Source of the DNA: Leptolinea sp. UBA5203
GTDB lineage: Bacteria > Chloroflexota > Anaerolineae > Anaerolineales > Anaerolineaceae
Assembly (NCBI GenBank): GCA_002412765.1
Contig: DHVR01000020.1
Span: 4,486-11,543 of the forward strand
Reading direction: 5' to 3'
Length of the DNA: 7,058 bases
Positions 1 through 5,847 of the stretch are shown here, in pieces (the stretch's first letter is position 1; each line of letters starts with the position of its first letter). The position numbers were made by a program, and so were the translations under genes. The notes beneath the pieces were generated by a model. It saw only the letters and a program-made list of their open reading frames with translations. It was not told where the DNA came from and did no database searches.

Positions 1-218
1 CCGATATAACGGAAGACAAAATCGAACGGCTGGCGGCGGGTCTGGCTGCTGGATTCGGTCAATGAACTGCTCAGAATATCGTAATTAATCGCATCGGCGT
101 ACATGGGGACTGCCACCGCCAGGGCGACCGCAGCCATCAAACCCAGCACCTGGCTGAGTGCCAGCCAGCGATGGGTGCGCAAGCGTTTGAGCGAGAATTT
201 AATCAGATGTGAAACCAT
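1..218 (-). CDS. FtsX/MacB-type ABC transporter permease, N-terminal part (runs off left edge)
   Basis: Seventy-two codons are visible from an ATG at 218 and the frame is open to the left edge. The protein begins MVSHLIKFSLKRLRTHRW, a basic amphipathic start, followed by a hydrophobic segment at about residues 18-38 ending in AVPMYADA. A short polar basic N-terminus, one membrane helix and a 'P-hydrophobic-aDA' exit into the extracytoplasmic domain are typical of large FtsX/MacB-type permeases, which work with a separate ATPase in efflux or lipoprotein handling rather than sugar import. The ATPase, the remaining membrane helices and the large extracellular domain lie outside the window. A purine-rich AAAGGCGG lies about 14 bases before the ATG, which is rather far, and no better in-frame start is seen. 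Its G+C is about 55% by hand count, higher than its neighbours. The family call rests on N-terminal style only. Confidence 0.65.
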   Translation of the reverse strand, partial: MVSHLIKFSLKRLRTHRWLALSQVLGLMAAVALAVAVPMYADAINYDILSSSLTESSSQTRRQPFDFVFRYI

Positions 219-304
219 TCGATAATTTTTAACCGCCTTTTCTGTTATTGTAGCTGATAACCACCAGGTCTGCCGCTTCTTTCACTCAGTAAATAATTCC
301 AACC
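219..304. other. Intergenic gap between the 866-residue lipoprotein gene and the permease gene
   Basis: This gap of 86 bases carries the possible ribosome binding site of the permease (AAAGGCGG on the minus strand) and a weak inverted repeat, GTTAT with ATAAC around an 8-base loop. No T-run follows that repeat, so I do not call a terminator. No convincing promoter is visible. The gap is short enough for co-transcription of the two genes. Confidence 0.5.
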
Positions 305-308
305 TCAT
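282..308 (-). other. 8-codon frame overlapping the stop of the 866-residue gene (possible relic start)
   Basis: The stop codon of the upstream lipoprotein gene lies in the sequence ATGA, so an ATG at 308-306 opens a new frame, MRLELFTE, closed by TGA at 284-282. This frame is in register with the permease gene: 30 codons separate the two ATGs and this TGA is the only stop between them. It may be a leftover of a translationally coupled downstream gene, an upstream frame affecting permease translation, or chance. The first eight bases (ATGAGGTT) are the same as those of the frame that overlaps the end of the 838-residue gene. Confidence 0.2.
305..308 (-). other. ATGA stop/start overlap at the end of the 866-residue gene
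   Basis: The TGA stop (307-305) overlaps an ATG (308-306). Such four-base overlaps usually mark translational coupling to a following gene, but here the new frame ends after 8 codons. Confidence 0.4.
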
Positions 309-2905
309 CGATTGACAGACCACAACTCGGACATCGAGTAATAATCCGGGTCGACTTCATGCGCACAGGCGATTGCAGCCTCATACGTCTCTTCATAAGG
401 TAAAACAGCAGAATATCCGGCAGATTGCATGCAATCCAGGGTTGCTTGGGCTTTGTATTGGGTTTCTTTCAATACGGCACTCATATCCTGACCATCCTGT
501 AGGATTGCTACGATTGCATCGGTCCACCACTGGCTAAACGGCATGTGTGGAAAAAAACTCACTTCAGATGAAAATTGCAATTTTGATAATGTTGCCCGGT
601 AGACGGTTGCCCGTCCTTCTCCAACTGAAGCAGCCCAATTTTCTGAGCCCAGAATAGAAGGTTTTAGTGGAATTCCTTTAAACCCATTATTAGGTTGCTG
701 TGATAAAAACTTGAACCATTCCCAGCACACCTGTGGGTTTTCAGTGTGACGGGAAATAAAAAATGCACTGATATCACTTGGATCGACTACCTGCTTGGCT
801 GGGTATACGGCAATTCCGATCTCAAAATCATTTCTGTCACGGGCGGGTGGTGTGGAAGACATACCAATACCATCCAGCCAAAGCAGACCATACTCAAAGC
901 GGATCAATTCATCGCGCAGCATATAGTTTCCCATGGCTGAGCGGGTACCGCCTGCATCATACAGGAATAATGTTTTGTCTTTCACCAATGGTAAAAGTTG
1001 ATTAAGTAAATCCACCAGTTGCGGGTTTTCATAATCCGCTTTTACAGTTTGGTTTTCCATTTTCATATAACTGGCATCGCTGAAAAAATAATTCGGCCAA
1101 TCTCTGTAAGGCACATATCCATAGACACCTTCTTTCTTAAGAGCGGCTTGTTGTGTCAACGCCCAAAAATCCTCCACCGTCCAATCCAAATTGGGTGGTT
1201 CCAACCTTAATTCCTGCAATAAATTGGCATTGTAATAAACGAATAAAGGATTAATGGTTTGAGGAATACCGTACAAAGATCCATCCACCTGTAAGAGGGT
1301 GACCAGATCAGGGTCAAGATCACTAAGGACTGAGTTTTCATCTAAATCCAAAAACGGGTCCAACGAATAAATATTTTGTAAAAAACTTCCCTCCTGATTT
1401 ATCTCTTCCAAGTGATAAGAAACAGTGGCAGCTGGTGCCAGAAAACAATCATAATTTTTAATATCATACTCATTACTGTTAATATTTACGAAATCCATCC
1501 CGCGCTCGGTCACAATTTCAATATAATATTCCGGATTGGTCAGATTAAATTCCTCTGCCAGGGCTAGCACATTTCTATTGTCATGTAAACCAGGATCAGC
1601 AAAATAAACAGCACTCAAAGCGTTTTCCGCTTTCTCTGTTTTTGGAAGGGGAGTCGGTTCTGGTGCCATGACTGCCTGCGGTGTATGTTCTACTTCCGGG
1701 ATATCACGTTCCAAAGCCAGCAGGGATAAGTTTGTTGGTAGCAGATCTGCCAGCCTTTGCCCCGATTGAATTGATTTTTGGAAAGCTTGTGCGATTGGTG
1801 TAAAGTCGTATTTTACCCAACCGTACCATCCGCCTTGCAGTGCCCCCCGAATTGCCGTCTGTCTTTCCGGTGTCTGGCTTACCCATTCAGGGGAATCTTC
1901 AATCGCCGCAAGATTGGCCGGAAAACCGGATGATATGCCCACCGAATTGTGACTGAGAAAATTCAACCATGTCCAGCTTGCCTCCAGGTACCCGGTACCA
2001 GCACTGACCATCGCGCAACTGACACTGACCGGGTTGCTCCCAAATTCACTTCTGGAGGATGTTGGGAATGGAACAAAACCCACTTCAAAATCCAACCCTT
2101 GCAGGTCGTACGAAAAACCTGATAACGTTCCTACCCACATGGCAGCTTGATTACCACGCACCAGATCATTGGTTTTTTCTTCTATATTCACCCCCGGAAT
2201 GGCTATTTCTCCAGAACGAGCCAGTTCCAGGTACCAGTCCAACGTAGCACCCACTTCGGCAGGGGTTTTATTGGTACCTAATAACGCATGGGTTTCAGGG
2301 CGCAGGATAAACCCGGCGCTGTTATCCACAAAGCCGTAGACAGGTTCCGTTCCGCTTGTGTCGGATAGCAACTGAACCGTATTTTTAAATTCATCCCACT
2401 CCCAGCTTGGTTGTGGGTATGCCACATTTTTCTGATCAAAAATATTCTTGTTGTAAAAAACCAGGCTCGGGTTTAAAGATACCGGCAACCCTGCTTGCTT
2501 ATCCCCGCTCTGGCAGCCCTGCAATGAATTCGGCCAGAAATCATCTGGACTGAAGTCCTCATTGGGCATTAATGGCGTCAGGTCCAGAAATAGATGGCTG
2601 TTTTCCGCTGATACCGCACTACCCAGCACAAGCGTGTCAGCCTGTGAGGTTAACCGCTCATAATCCGGTAGCTCCCCATCCATAGCGAGCAATTCAACCC
2701 GGATGTCCGGGTGTTGGCTTTCAAATGTGGTAATTAATTTTTCATATTGCGATACGGCGCCGGTTGTTGCTGCAAAGGTGATCGTTACTTTCTGCTGAGA
2801 GTTGTCTGATATTAATTCTGTTGTCGCGTGGTCACAACTTGTCAAAGGAAAAATCATTACGCATATAATTATCGCATTTACACTTACATTTTTTATTGTA
2901 AACAT
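305..2905 (-). CDS. Tandem (two-domain) family-1 type extracellular solute-binding lipoprotein, 866 aa
   Basis: The protein is probably a lipid-anchored binding protein outside the membrane. Residues 1-23 form a lipoprotein signal with lipobox LTSC, so Cys24 would be the lipidated N-terminus. A first binding domain covers about residues 38-400, with the typical opening YEKLITTFESQHPDIRV and later QAGLPVSLNPSLVFYNK, AAMWVG and WTWLNFLS. A Pro/Glu-rich linker follows at about 403-430 (APEPTPLPK). The second complete domain covers about 430-850, with the matching motifs SLYGIPQTINPLFVYYNA, DWTVEDFW and CWEWFKFLS. Family-1 binding proteins usually have one such domain in about 400-450 residues, so this is a duplication within one chain. 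Cysteines at 131 and 297 (first half) and 487, 727, 825 and 847 (second half) recur in the paralogue next door. The start at 2905 is supported by AAAGGAG five bases upstream and by the signal peptide. Sugar, oligosaccharide or peptide are all possible ligands, and the sequence does not decide between them. No importer permease is adjacent. Confidence 0.9.
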   Translation of the reverse strand: MFTIKNVSVNAIIICVMIFPLTSCDHATTELISDNSQQKVTITFAATTGAVSQYEKLITTFESQHPDIRVELLAMDGELPDYERLTSQADTLVLGSAVSAENSHLFLDLTPLMPNEDFSPDDFWPNSLQGCQSGDKQAGLPVSLNPSLVFYNKNIFDQKNVAYPQPSWEWDEFKNTVQLLSDTSGTEPVYGFVDNSAGFILRPETHALLGTNKTPAEVGATLDWYLELARSGEIAIPGVNIEEKTNDLVRGNQAAMWVGTLSGFSYDLQGLDFEVGFVPFPTSSRSEFGSNPVSVSCAMVSAGTGYLEASWTWLNFLSHNSVGISSGFPANLAAIEDSPEWVSQTPERQTAIRGALQGGWYGWVKYDFTPIAQAFQKSIQSGQRLADLLPTNLSLLALERDIPEVEHTPQAVMAPEPTPLPKTEKAENALSAVYFADPGLHDNRNVLALAEEFNLTNPEYYIEIVTERGMDFVNINSNEYDIKNYDCFLAPAATVSYHLEEINQEGSFLQNIYSLDPFLDLDENSVLSDLDPDLVTLLQVDGSLYGIPQTINPLFVYYNANLLQELRLEPPNLDWTVEDFWALTQQAALKKEGVYGYVPYRDWPNYFFSDASYMKMENQTVKADYENPQLVDLLNQLLPLVKDKTLFLYDAGGTRSAMGNYMLRDELIRFEYGLLWLDGIGMSSTPPARDRNDFEIGIAVYPAKQVVDPSDISAFFISRHTENPQVCWEWFKFLSQQPNNGFKGIPLKPSILGSENWAASVGEGRATVYRATLSKLQFSSEVSFFPHMPFSQWWTDAIVAILQDGQDMSAVLKETQYKAQATLDCMQSAGYSAVLPYEETYEAAIACAHEVDPDYYSMSELWSVNR

Positions 2906-3013
2906 TTTAACTCCTTTGTTTACTCTTATAATGTTACTAATTGATGATCGAAGTGTAATAATAATTCCATGGGTTATTTGGATTAAATAATGAACTATAA
3001 ATTTTCTTTAACC
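2906..3013. other. AT-rich intergenic region between the two complete lipoprotein genes
   Basis: These 108 bases hold most of a 26-codon coupled frame and the ribosome binding site of the 866-residue gene. The minus-strand stretches TATAGT and TATAAG could serve as -10 elements, but neither has a good -35 partner at 16-18 bases, so no promoter is called. There is no hairpin followed by a T-run on the minus strand, so no intrinsic terminator is visible and read-through into the next gene is likely. Confidence 0.5.
2911..2917 (-). promoter_or_regulatory. Ribosome binding site of the 866-residue lipoprotein gene
   Basis: The minus strand reads AAAGGAG, then TTAAA, then the ATG. This is a strong Shine-Dalgarno sequence with a 5-base spacer, and it fixes the start at 2905 directly before the signal peptide. 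Confidence 0.85.
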
Positions 3014-3017
3014 TCAT
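2937..3017 (-). CDS. Hypothetical 26-residue frame coupled by ATGA to the 838-residue gene (small peptide or relic)
   Basis: The TGA stop of the preceding lipoprotein gene lies within ATGA. The ATG at 3017-3015 opens a frame that begins MRLKKIYSSLFNPNNPW, continues with a Tyr-rich stretch and ends at TAG 2939-2937. The start is basic and the rest is rich in Asn, Tyr and Ser, with no membrane helix, signal peptide or known motif. Its position matches that of the exporter fragment after the upstream binding-protein gene, so it may be the decayed 5' end of a lost coupled gene. A real small peptide, or chance in AT-rich DNA, is also possible. I cannot assign a function. Confidence 0.25.
   Translation of the reverse strand: MRLKKIYSSLFNPNNPWNYYYTSIIN
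3014..3017 (-). other. ATGA stop/start overlap at the end of the 838-residue gene
   Basis: The stop (3016-3014) overlaps an ATG (3017-3015) that opens the 26-codon frame. All three binding-protein genes in the window end in this same arrangement. Confidence 0.4.
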
Positions 3018-5530
3018 TTGTTTTCACAACAGCCAAAAGGTTGGCTTCCTCGAGTCGAGGATGTACAACAGTCTATTTCCTGTGCACACGGTTCAACCAC
3101 TCGATTAAATAATTGGGATTTTGTCAAACCAGTCACATTTCGATTGGATATGCAAGTATGGTAACGATCTGCATACGATTGATACTCGTTAAGAACCAAA
3201 TTTGGGTCTTCCCCCTGAAAAGTTCTGATTAATGCCGCACTCAGCCAATCACTGTAAGGCCGCACGATGATTGGTTGATATTCAACAAAAAAGGGATTTT
3301 GAGGAGGACTATAACTGTGTATCGCCGATTGAATAATTTCAAACCGATCGAGTGAGTATTGATTTCTCCAAACATCCAAACTCTCCTTTGAGGTGGTTGC
3401 GGGTAATCCAGGTAATAAACCATAACTATGGTTTGACAGGAATTTTATCCAATCCCAGCAAGCATCCGCATTAACCGTATTTTTGGAAATATAGTAACCG
3501 AAGGGGTATATAGTTTGATTTATTCTTTTTCCCTCATTATCTTGAGGAAACAAAAGGTAACTTACTGAAAACGGGTAATCAGTTTCACTTTCAAATCCAT
3601 AAGATGATACCCACATTAAAACCTGCCCATTTTGGATAGCTTCTTGATAATTTATATAATTAATTGGTTTCTCTGGTGAAAGAGAAAAATATTGGGGTAA
3701 AAAGCTCTTCGACAAATAGAGATTATTGATCCAATCCATTGCTGAAATAATTTCTGGAGAATTAAGATAAGCCTTTGGCAATGCAGAGCTTTTTTCATAC
3801 CATTCGAGATCCAAATAATTAAGTAATGTACTGGAACCCGCACTAAATCCATAGGAAGAATTCATTTCAAAGTCATCATTCCCTTCAGAAGCTATTAATA
3901 ACAAATCTTTAAATGACCAATCTGAAGTAGGAATTGATATTCCTTTTTCTCTCATTAAATCTAAATTGATACTAATAAATTCTGCTGAATTGCTGGCAGG
4001 TAGTCCATATATATTGCCACCATCAGAGAATGAAGAAAATAAATAATCTGGATATGAAGACAGAAAATTATCGCCCTCGTTTGCAATAAGTGGGTCTAAT
4101 TCTAATAAATTTTCAACAGGTAAATCATCAATCAAAGGACTAGAATAATGAAAACAATCATATTCATTACTGGCTCCCAAAATATTATTATTGTCTTTGG
4201 GAGAAATTTCCGTACTCCATAAAACAATGATCCCAGGATTCTCATTTTGAAATTCAGAAATTAATGAGTTTAAATGATCTTGGTAATTTAGTTGGGAATA
4301 GTATTTAAATCCAAAATTTATCGTGATGGAATTAGGGTTTTGCGTTGGGATAGGTGTACTTACTGTGGATAGCTCTTCCTCCGTCCCATCCACTTGATTC
4401 TCTTTCGAACTATAGGTAGTAATGACATTTCTGATGGCTAAATTTAAATCCATATTATTAACTAAAGCATTGATATATCCTTGCCTTAGAAAAAATGATT
4501 CAGATGAATATTTACTCATGACCCCACCATGGTTGAATGCATATTGTATATTTTCTGACAGCGTTGAAATATCTTCTTTTGCAAAAAAGGCACCTTCTTT
4601 GGATGGCAACTTGTTTAAGATTAAGTTCAACACATCCCACGCTAATTGAGGGTTTGATGTGTTAGCACTAATGGCAATACAATCCGAAATAATTCCTGCC
4701 GCGGGTTGGTTATCTTTTCCAACAGGAAAAGGAAGAAAAACCCTGTCTTTTATTGATGGAAATAGTTCTTCATCACTTAATGCCACCCAGAGTGATGAAT
4801 TTTCTGATCTATCAAATGGATTACCTGAACCTTCAGTGTTGAGGATAAGATTTCCACTTTTTACCAAATCCTCGTACCAATTTAATTCTTTCAAAAATTG
4901 ATTGACGTTTACTTTTCCATCATTTTTATTTAAATGAGCATAAATATAAGGAGATAATAGCGCTCCATCATCAACCATAGGGTATTTATCTTCTAGTTGA
5001 GAAACGATTAGTCGAAAAGAATCGATTGTCCAATCATATTCCGGATAATCGATTTGCTGTTTGGTGAACAATTGTGGATTGTAATAAATACCTGTTAAAT
5101 AAACCCAGATTGGAATTCCATACTGATTACCATTTTCATCTGCACAAGCATTAAGCGAGTTTGGCAAAAAATCATTATTGGAAAATGTTTGATCAGATTG
5201 GATAAGCGGCTCTAAGTTTAAATAACCTTGAAAAGTTGCGGGGTTTATACCTTTTAGTAAAATGATGTCGGCTTGAGAGGCAAAGGTTCTAATAGAATTA
5301 TCATCTTTGATTTCTAATTCTAGTATAGAAATTTTTGAATCAGTTTTATCTTTATTTATTGAATCTATCACTGTTTGGTAATCATATTGGTCATAATTTA
5401 AATTACCAAAAATTAAATCTTTTTTCAGGTTATCAGTCATTGGTCTTACTGGCATTTGGCATGTACTTAAAAGAATTGAAAATAATATAAACAAGACAAT
5501 GAATTTAATAAAGCCTATTGATTTCAACAT
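3014..5530 (-). CDS. Tandem (two-domain) family-1 type extracellular solute-binding lipoprotein with Cys-rich C-terminus, 838 aa
   Basis: This is a paralogue of the downstream 866-residue protein with the same plan. Residues 1-23 are a lipoprotein signal (two Lys, then a hydrophobic run) with lipobox LSTC, giving lipidated Cys24. A first, more divergent binding domain spans about 38-375 (NQYGIPIWVYLTGIYYNPQLF, SLWVALS). A Ser/Thr/Pro and acidic linker lies at about 376-400 (STPIPTQNP). The second domain spans about 400-815 (NIYGLPASNSAEFISINLDL, QVLMWVSS, CWDWIKFLSN). Cysteines 129, 284, 459, 691, 793 and 815 match those of the paralogue, and the last two are 21 residues apart in both proteins. 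After CAQEID the paralogue has a plain acidic end, but this protein has an 18-residue tail with two CC pairs. AAAGGA lies six bases before the ATG. The gene is strikingly AT-rich: three sampled 60-base lines have 19, 19 and 14 G+C. The ligand is unknown, and no importer genes are adjacent. Confidence 0.9.
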   Translation of the reverse strand: MLKSIGFIKFIVLFILFSILLSTCQMPVRPMTDNLKKDLIFGNLNYDQYDYQTVIDSINKDKTDSKISILELEIKDDNSIRTFASQADIILLKGINPATFQGYLNLEPLIQSDQTFSNNDFLPNSLNACADENGNQYGIPIWVYLTGIYYNPQLFTKQQIDYPEYDWTIDSFRLIVSQLEDKYPMVDDGALLSPYIYAHLNKNDGKVNVNQFLKELNWYEDLVKSGNLILNTEGSGNPFDRSENSSLWVALSDEELFPSIKDRVFLPFPVGKDNQPAAGIISDCIAISANTSNPQLAWDVLNLILNKLPSKEGAFFAKEDISTLSENIQYAFNHGGVMSKYSSESFFLRQGYINALVNNMDLNLAIRNVITTYSSKENQVDGTEEELSTVSTPIPTQNPNSITINFGFKYYSQLNYQDHLNSLISEFQNENPGIIVLWSTEISPKDNNNILGASNEYDCFHYSSPLIDDLPVENLLELDPLIANEGDNFLSSYPDYLFSSFSDGGNIYGLPASNSAEFISINLDLMREKGISIPTSDWSFKDLLLIASEGNDDFEMNSSYGFSAGSSTLLNYLDLEWYEKSSALPKAYLNSPEIISAMDWINNLYLSKSFLPQYFSLSPEKPINYINYQEAIQNGQVLMWVSSYGFESETDYPFSVSYLLFPQDNEGKRINQTIYPFGYYISKNTVNADACWDWIKFLSNHSYGLLPGLPATTSKESLDVWRNQYSLDRFEIIQSAIHSYSPPQNPFFVEYQPIIVRPYSDWLSAALIRTFQGEDPNLVLNEYQSYADRYHTCISNRNVTGLTKSQLFNRVVEPCAQEIDCCTSSTRGSQPFGCCENK
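3031..3046. repeat. Perfect inverted repeat, 6-bp arms, 4-base loop
   Basis: The plus strand reads AGCCAA-AAGG-TTGGCT. It lies within the codons for the Cys-rich tail and touches the next inverted repeat. No T-run follows on either strand, so a classical terminator is unlikely. Confidence 0.6.
3047..3061. repeat. Near-perfect palindrome, 7-bp arms around one base
   Basis: The sequence is TCCTCGA-G-TCGAGGA, immediately next to the 6-bp inverted repeat and also within the tail codons. It is G+C-rich inside an otherwise AT-rich gene. It could be a protein-binding site, a recombination scar or chance. Confidence 0.6.
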
Positions 5531-5536
5531 TATTTT

Positions 5537-5542
5537 TCCTTT
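5537..5542 (-). promoter_or_regulatory. Ribosome binding site of the 838-residue lipoprotein gene
   Basis: The minus strand has AAAGGA followed by a six-base spacer and the ATG at 5530. This supports the start that gives a complete lipoprotein signal. Confidence 0.75.
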
Positions 5543-5545
5543 AAG

Positions 5546-5558
5546 TTTAAAATTTAAA
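5546..5558. repeat. AT-only palindrome at the end of the exporter fragment
   Basis: TTTAAA-A-TTTAAA covers the TAA stop of the truncated exporter gene and lies just before the ribosome binding site of the next gene. It marks the zone where the exporter coding sequence is lost. Its low complexity makes chance likely. Confidence 0.35.
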
Positions 5559-5847
5559 TATTACCAATCCAAAAAAAATTTCTAAAATGAACCGGACCAG
5601 ATCTTAAAGAATCAAATGATCCTAATGGATTAATCGTTGATTTTAAATCTGATTGAAATAACTTTCCCAAAAAATCAAAGATTAATTTGGTGTTCCAGGC
5701 TGACCCTAGTGGTATTAAACTTTGAATAATATTAAGTACAAAAAGAATACCGGTCAAAAATGGAGTGACACGAAATGCAAGAACACTGATTTCCTTGAAA
5801 GTCCTTATTTTAGGTAGTATATTACCCACTTTTTTTGATTTTTTCAT
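5554..5847 (-). pseudogene. Truncated ABC exporter (type-1 ABC transmembrane domain, first helix only), 97 aa
   Basis: The start is taken as the ATG at 5847, which overlaps the stop of the preceding gene as ATGA. An ATG 27 bases further upstream is in frame but lies deeper within that gene. The protein starts MKKSKKVGNILPKIRTFKEI, has one hydrophobic helix at about residues 26-48 and then GSAWNTKLIFDFLGKLF. A helix followed by a polar 'TKhIhDhL' segment is what I expect at the first helix and first loop of fused permease-ATPase exporters of about 580-600 residues. The frame ends at FFWIGNI, where a second helix would begin. The other helices, Walker A, signature motif and Walker B are absent. 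A run of eight T sits near the end, but the other two frames also stop within about 30 bases, so a single frameshift cannot restore the gene. It could instead be a genuine small membrane protein. The exporter assignment is moderate. Confidence 0.55.
5844..5847 (-). other. ATGA stop/start overlap, partial binding protein to exporter fragment
   Basis: The TGA of the right-edge binding-protein gene (5846-5844) overlaps the ATG of the exporter fragment (5847-5845). No strong Shine-Dalgarno precedes this ATG, so translation would depend on coupling. This is the clearest physical link between a binding protein and an exporter-type gene in the window. Confidence 0.6.

Larger units (their letters stand above)
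3017..3070 (-). other. Cys-rich C-terminal tail of the 838-residue protein (residues 821-838)
   Basis: The last 18 residues read CCTSSTRGSQPFGCCENK, with two adjacent-cysteine pairs 11 residues apart. Neither the 866-residue paralogue nor the right-edge paralogue has anything similar after the shared C-x(3)-(V/I)D end. The tail could bind metal, form disulfides or be a newly acquired extension. The DNA coding for it contains two neighbouring inverted repeats, so it may be a captured non-coding sequence that became translated. Confidence 0.5.

Noticed and set aside
2906..3013. Promoter for the 866-residue gene (TATAGT or TATAAG as -10)
   Set aside because: Neither has a recognisable -35 at a proper distance, and such hexamers are expected by chance in AT-rich DNA.
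2937..3061. Inverted repeats at 3031-3061 as an intrinsic terminator for the 838-residue gene
   Set aside because: They lie before the stop codon, the arms are short, and no T-run follows on the minus strand.
3014..3070. The Cys-rich tail as a ribosomally made peptide precursor core
   Set aside because: It is the C-terminus of an 838-residue binding protein, with no separate leader peptide and no modification enzyme in the window. It remains only a speculation for the wider locus.
5571..5578. A run of eight A/T as the site of a single frameshift inactivating an otherwise intact exporter
   Set aside because: Both alternative frames also reach a stop within about 30 bases, and no exporter sequence follows before the next gene.
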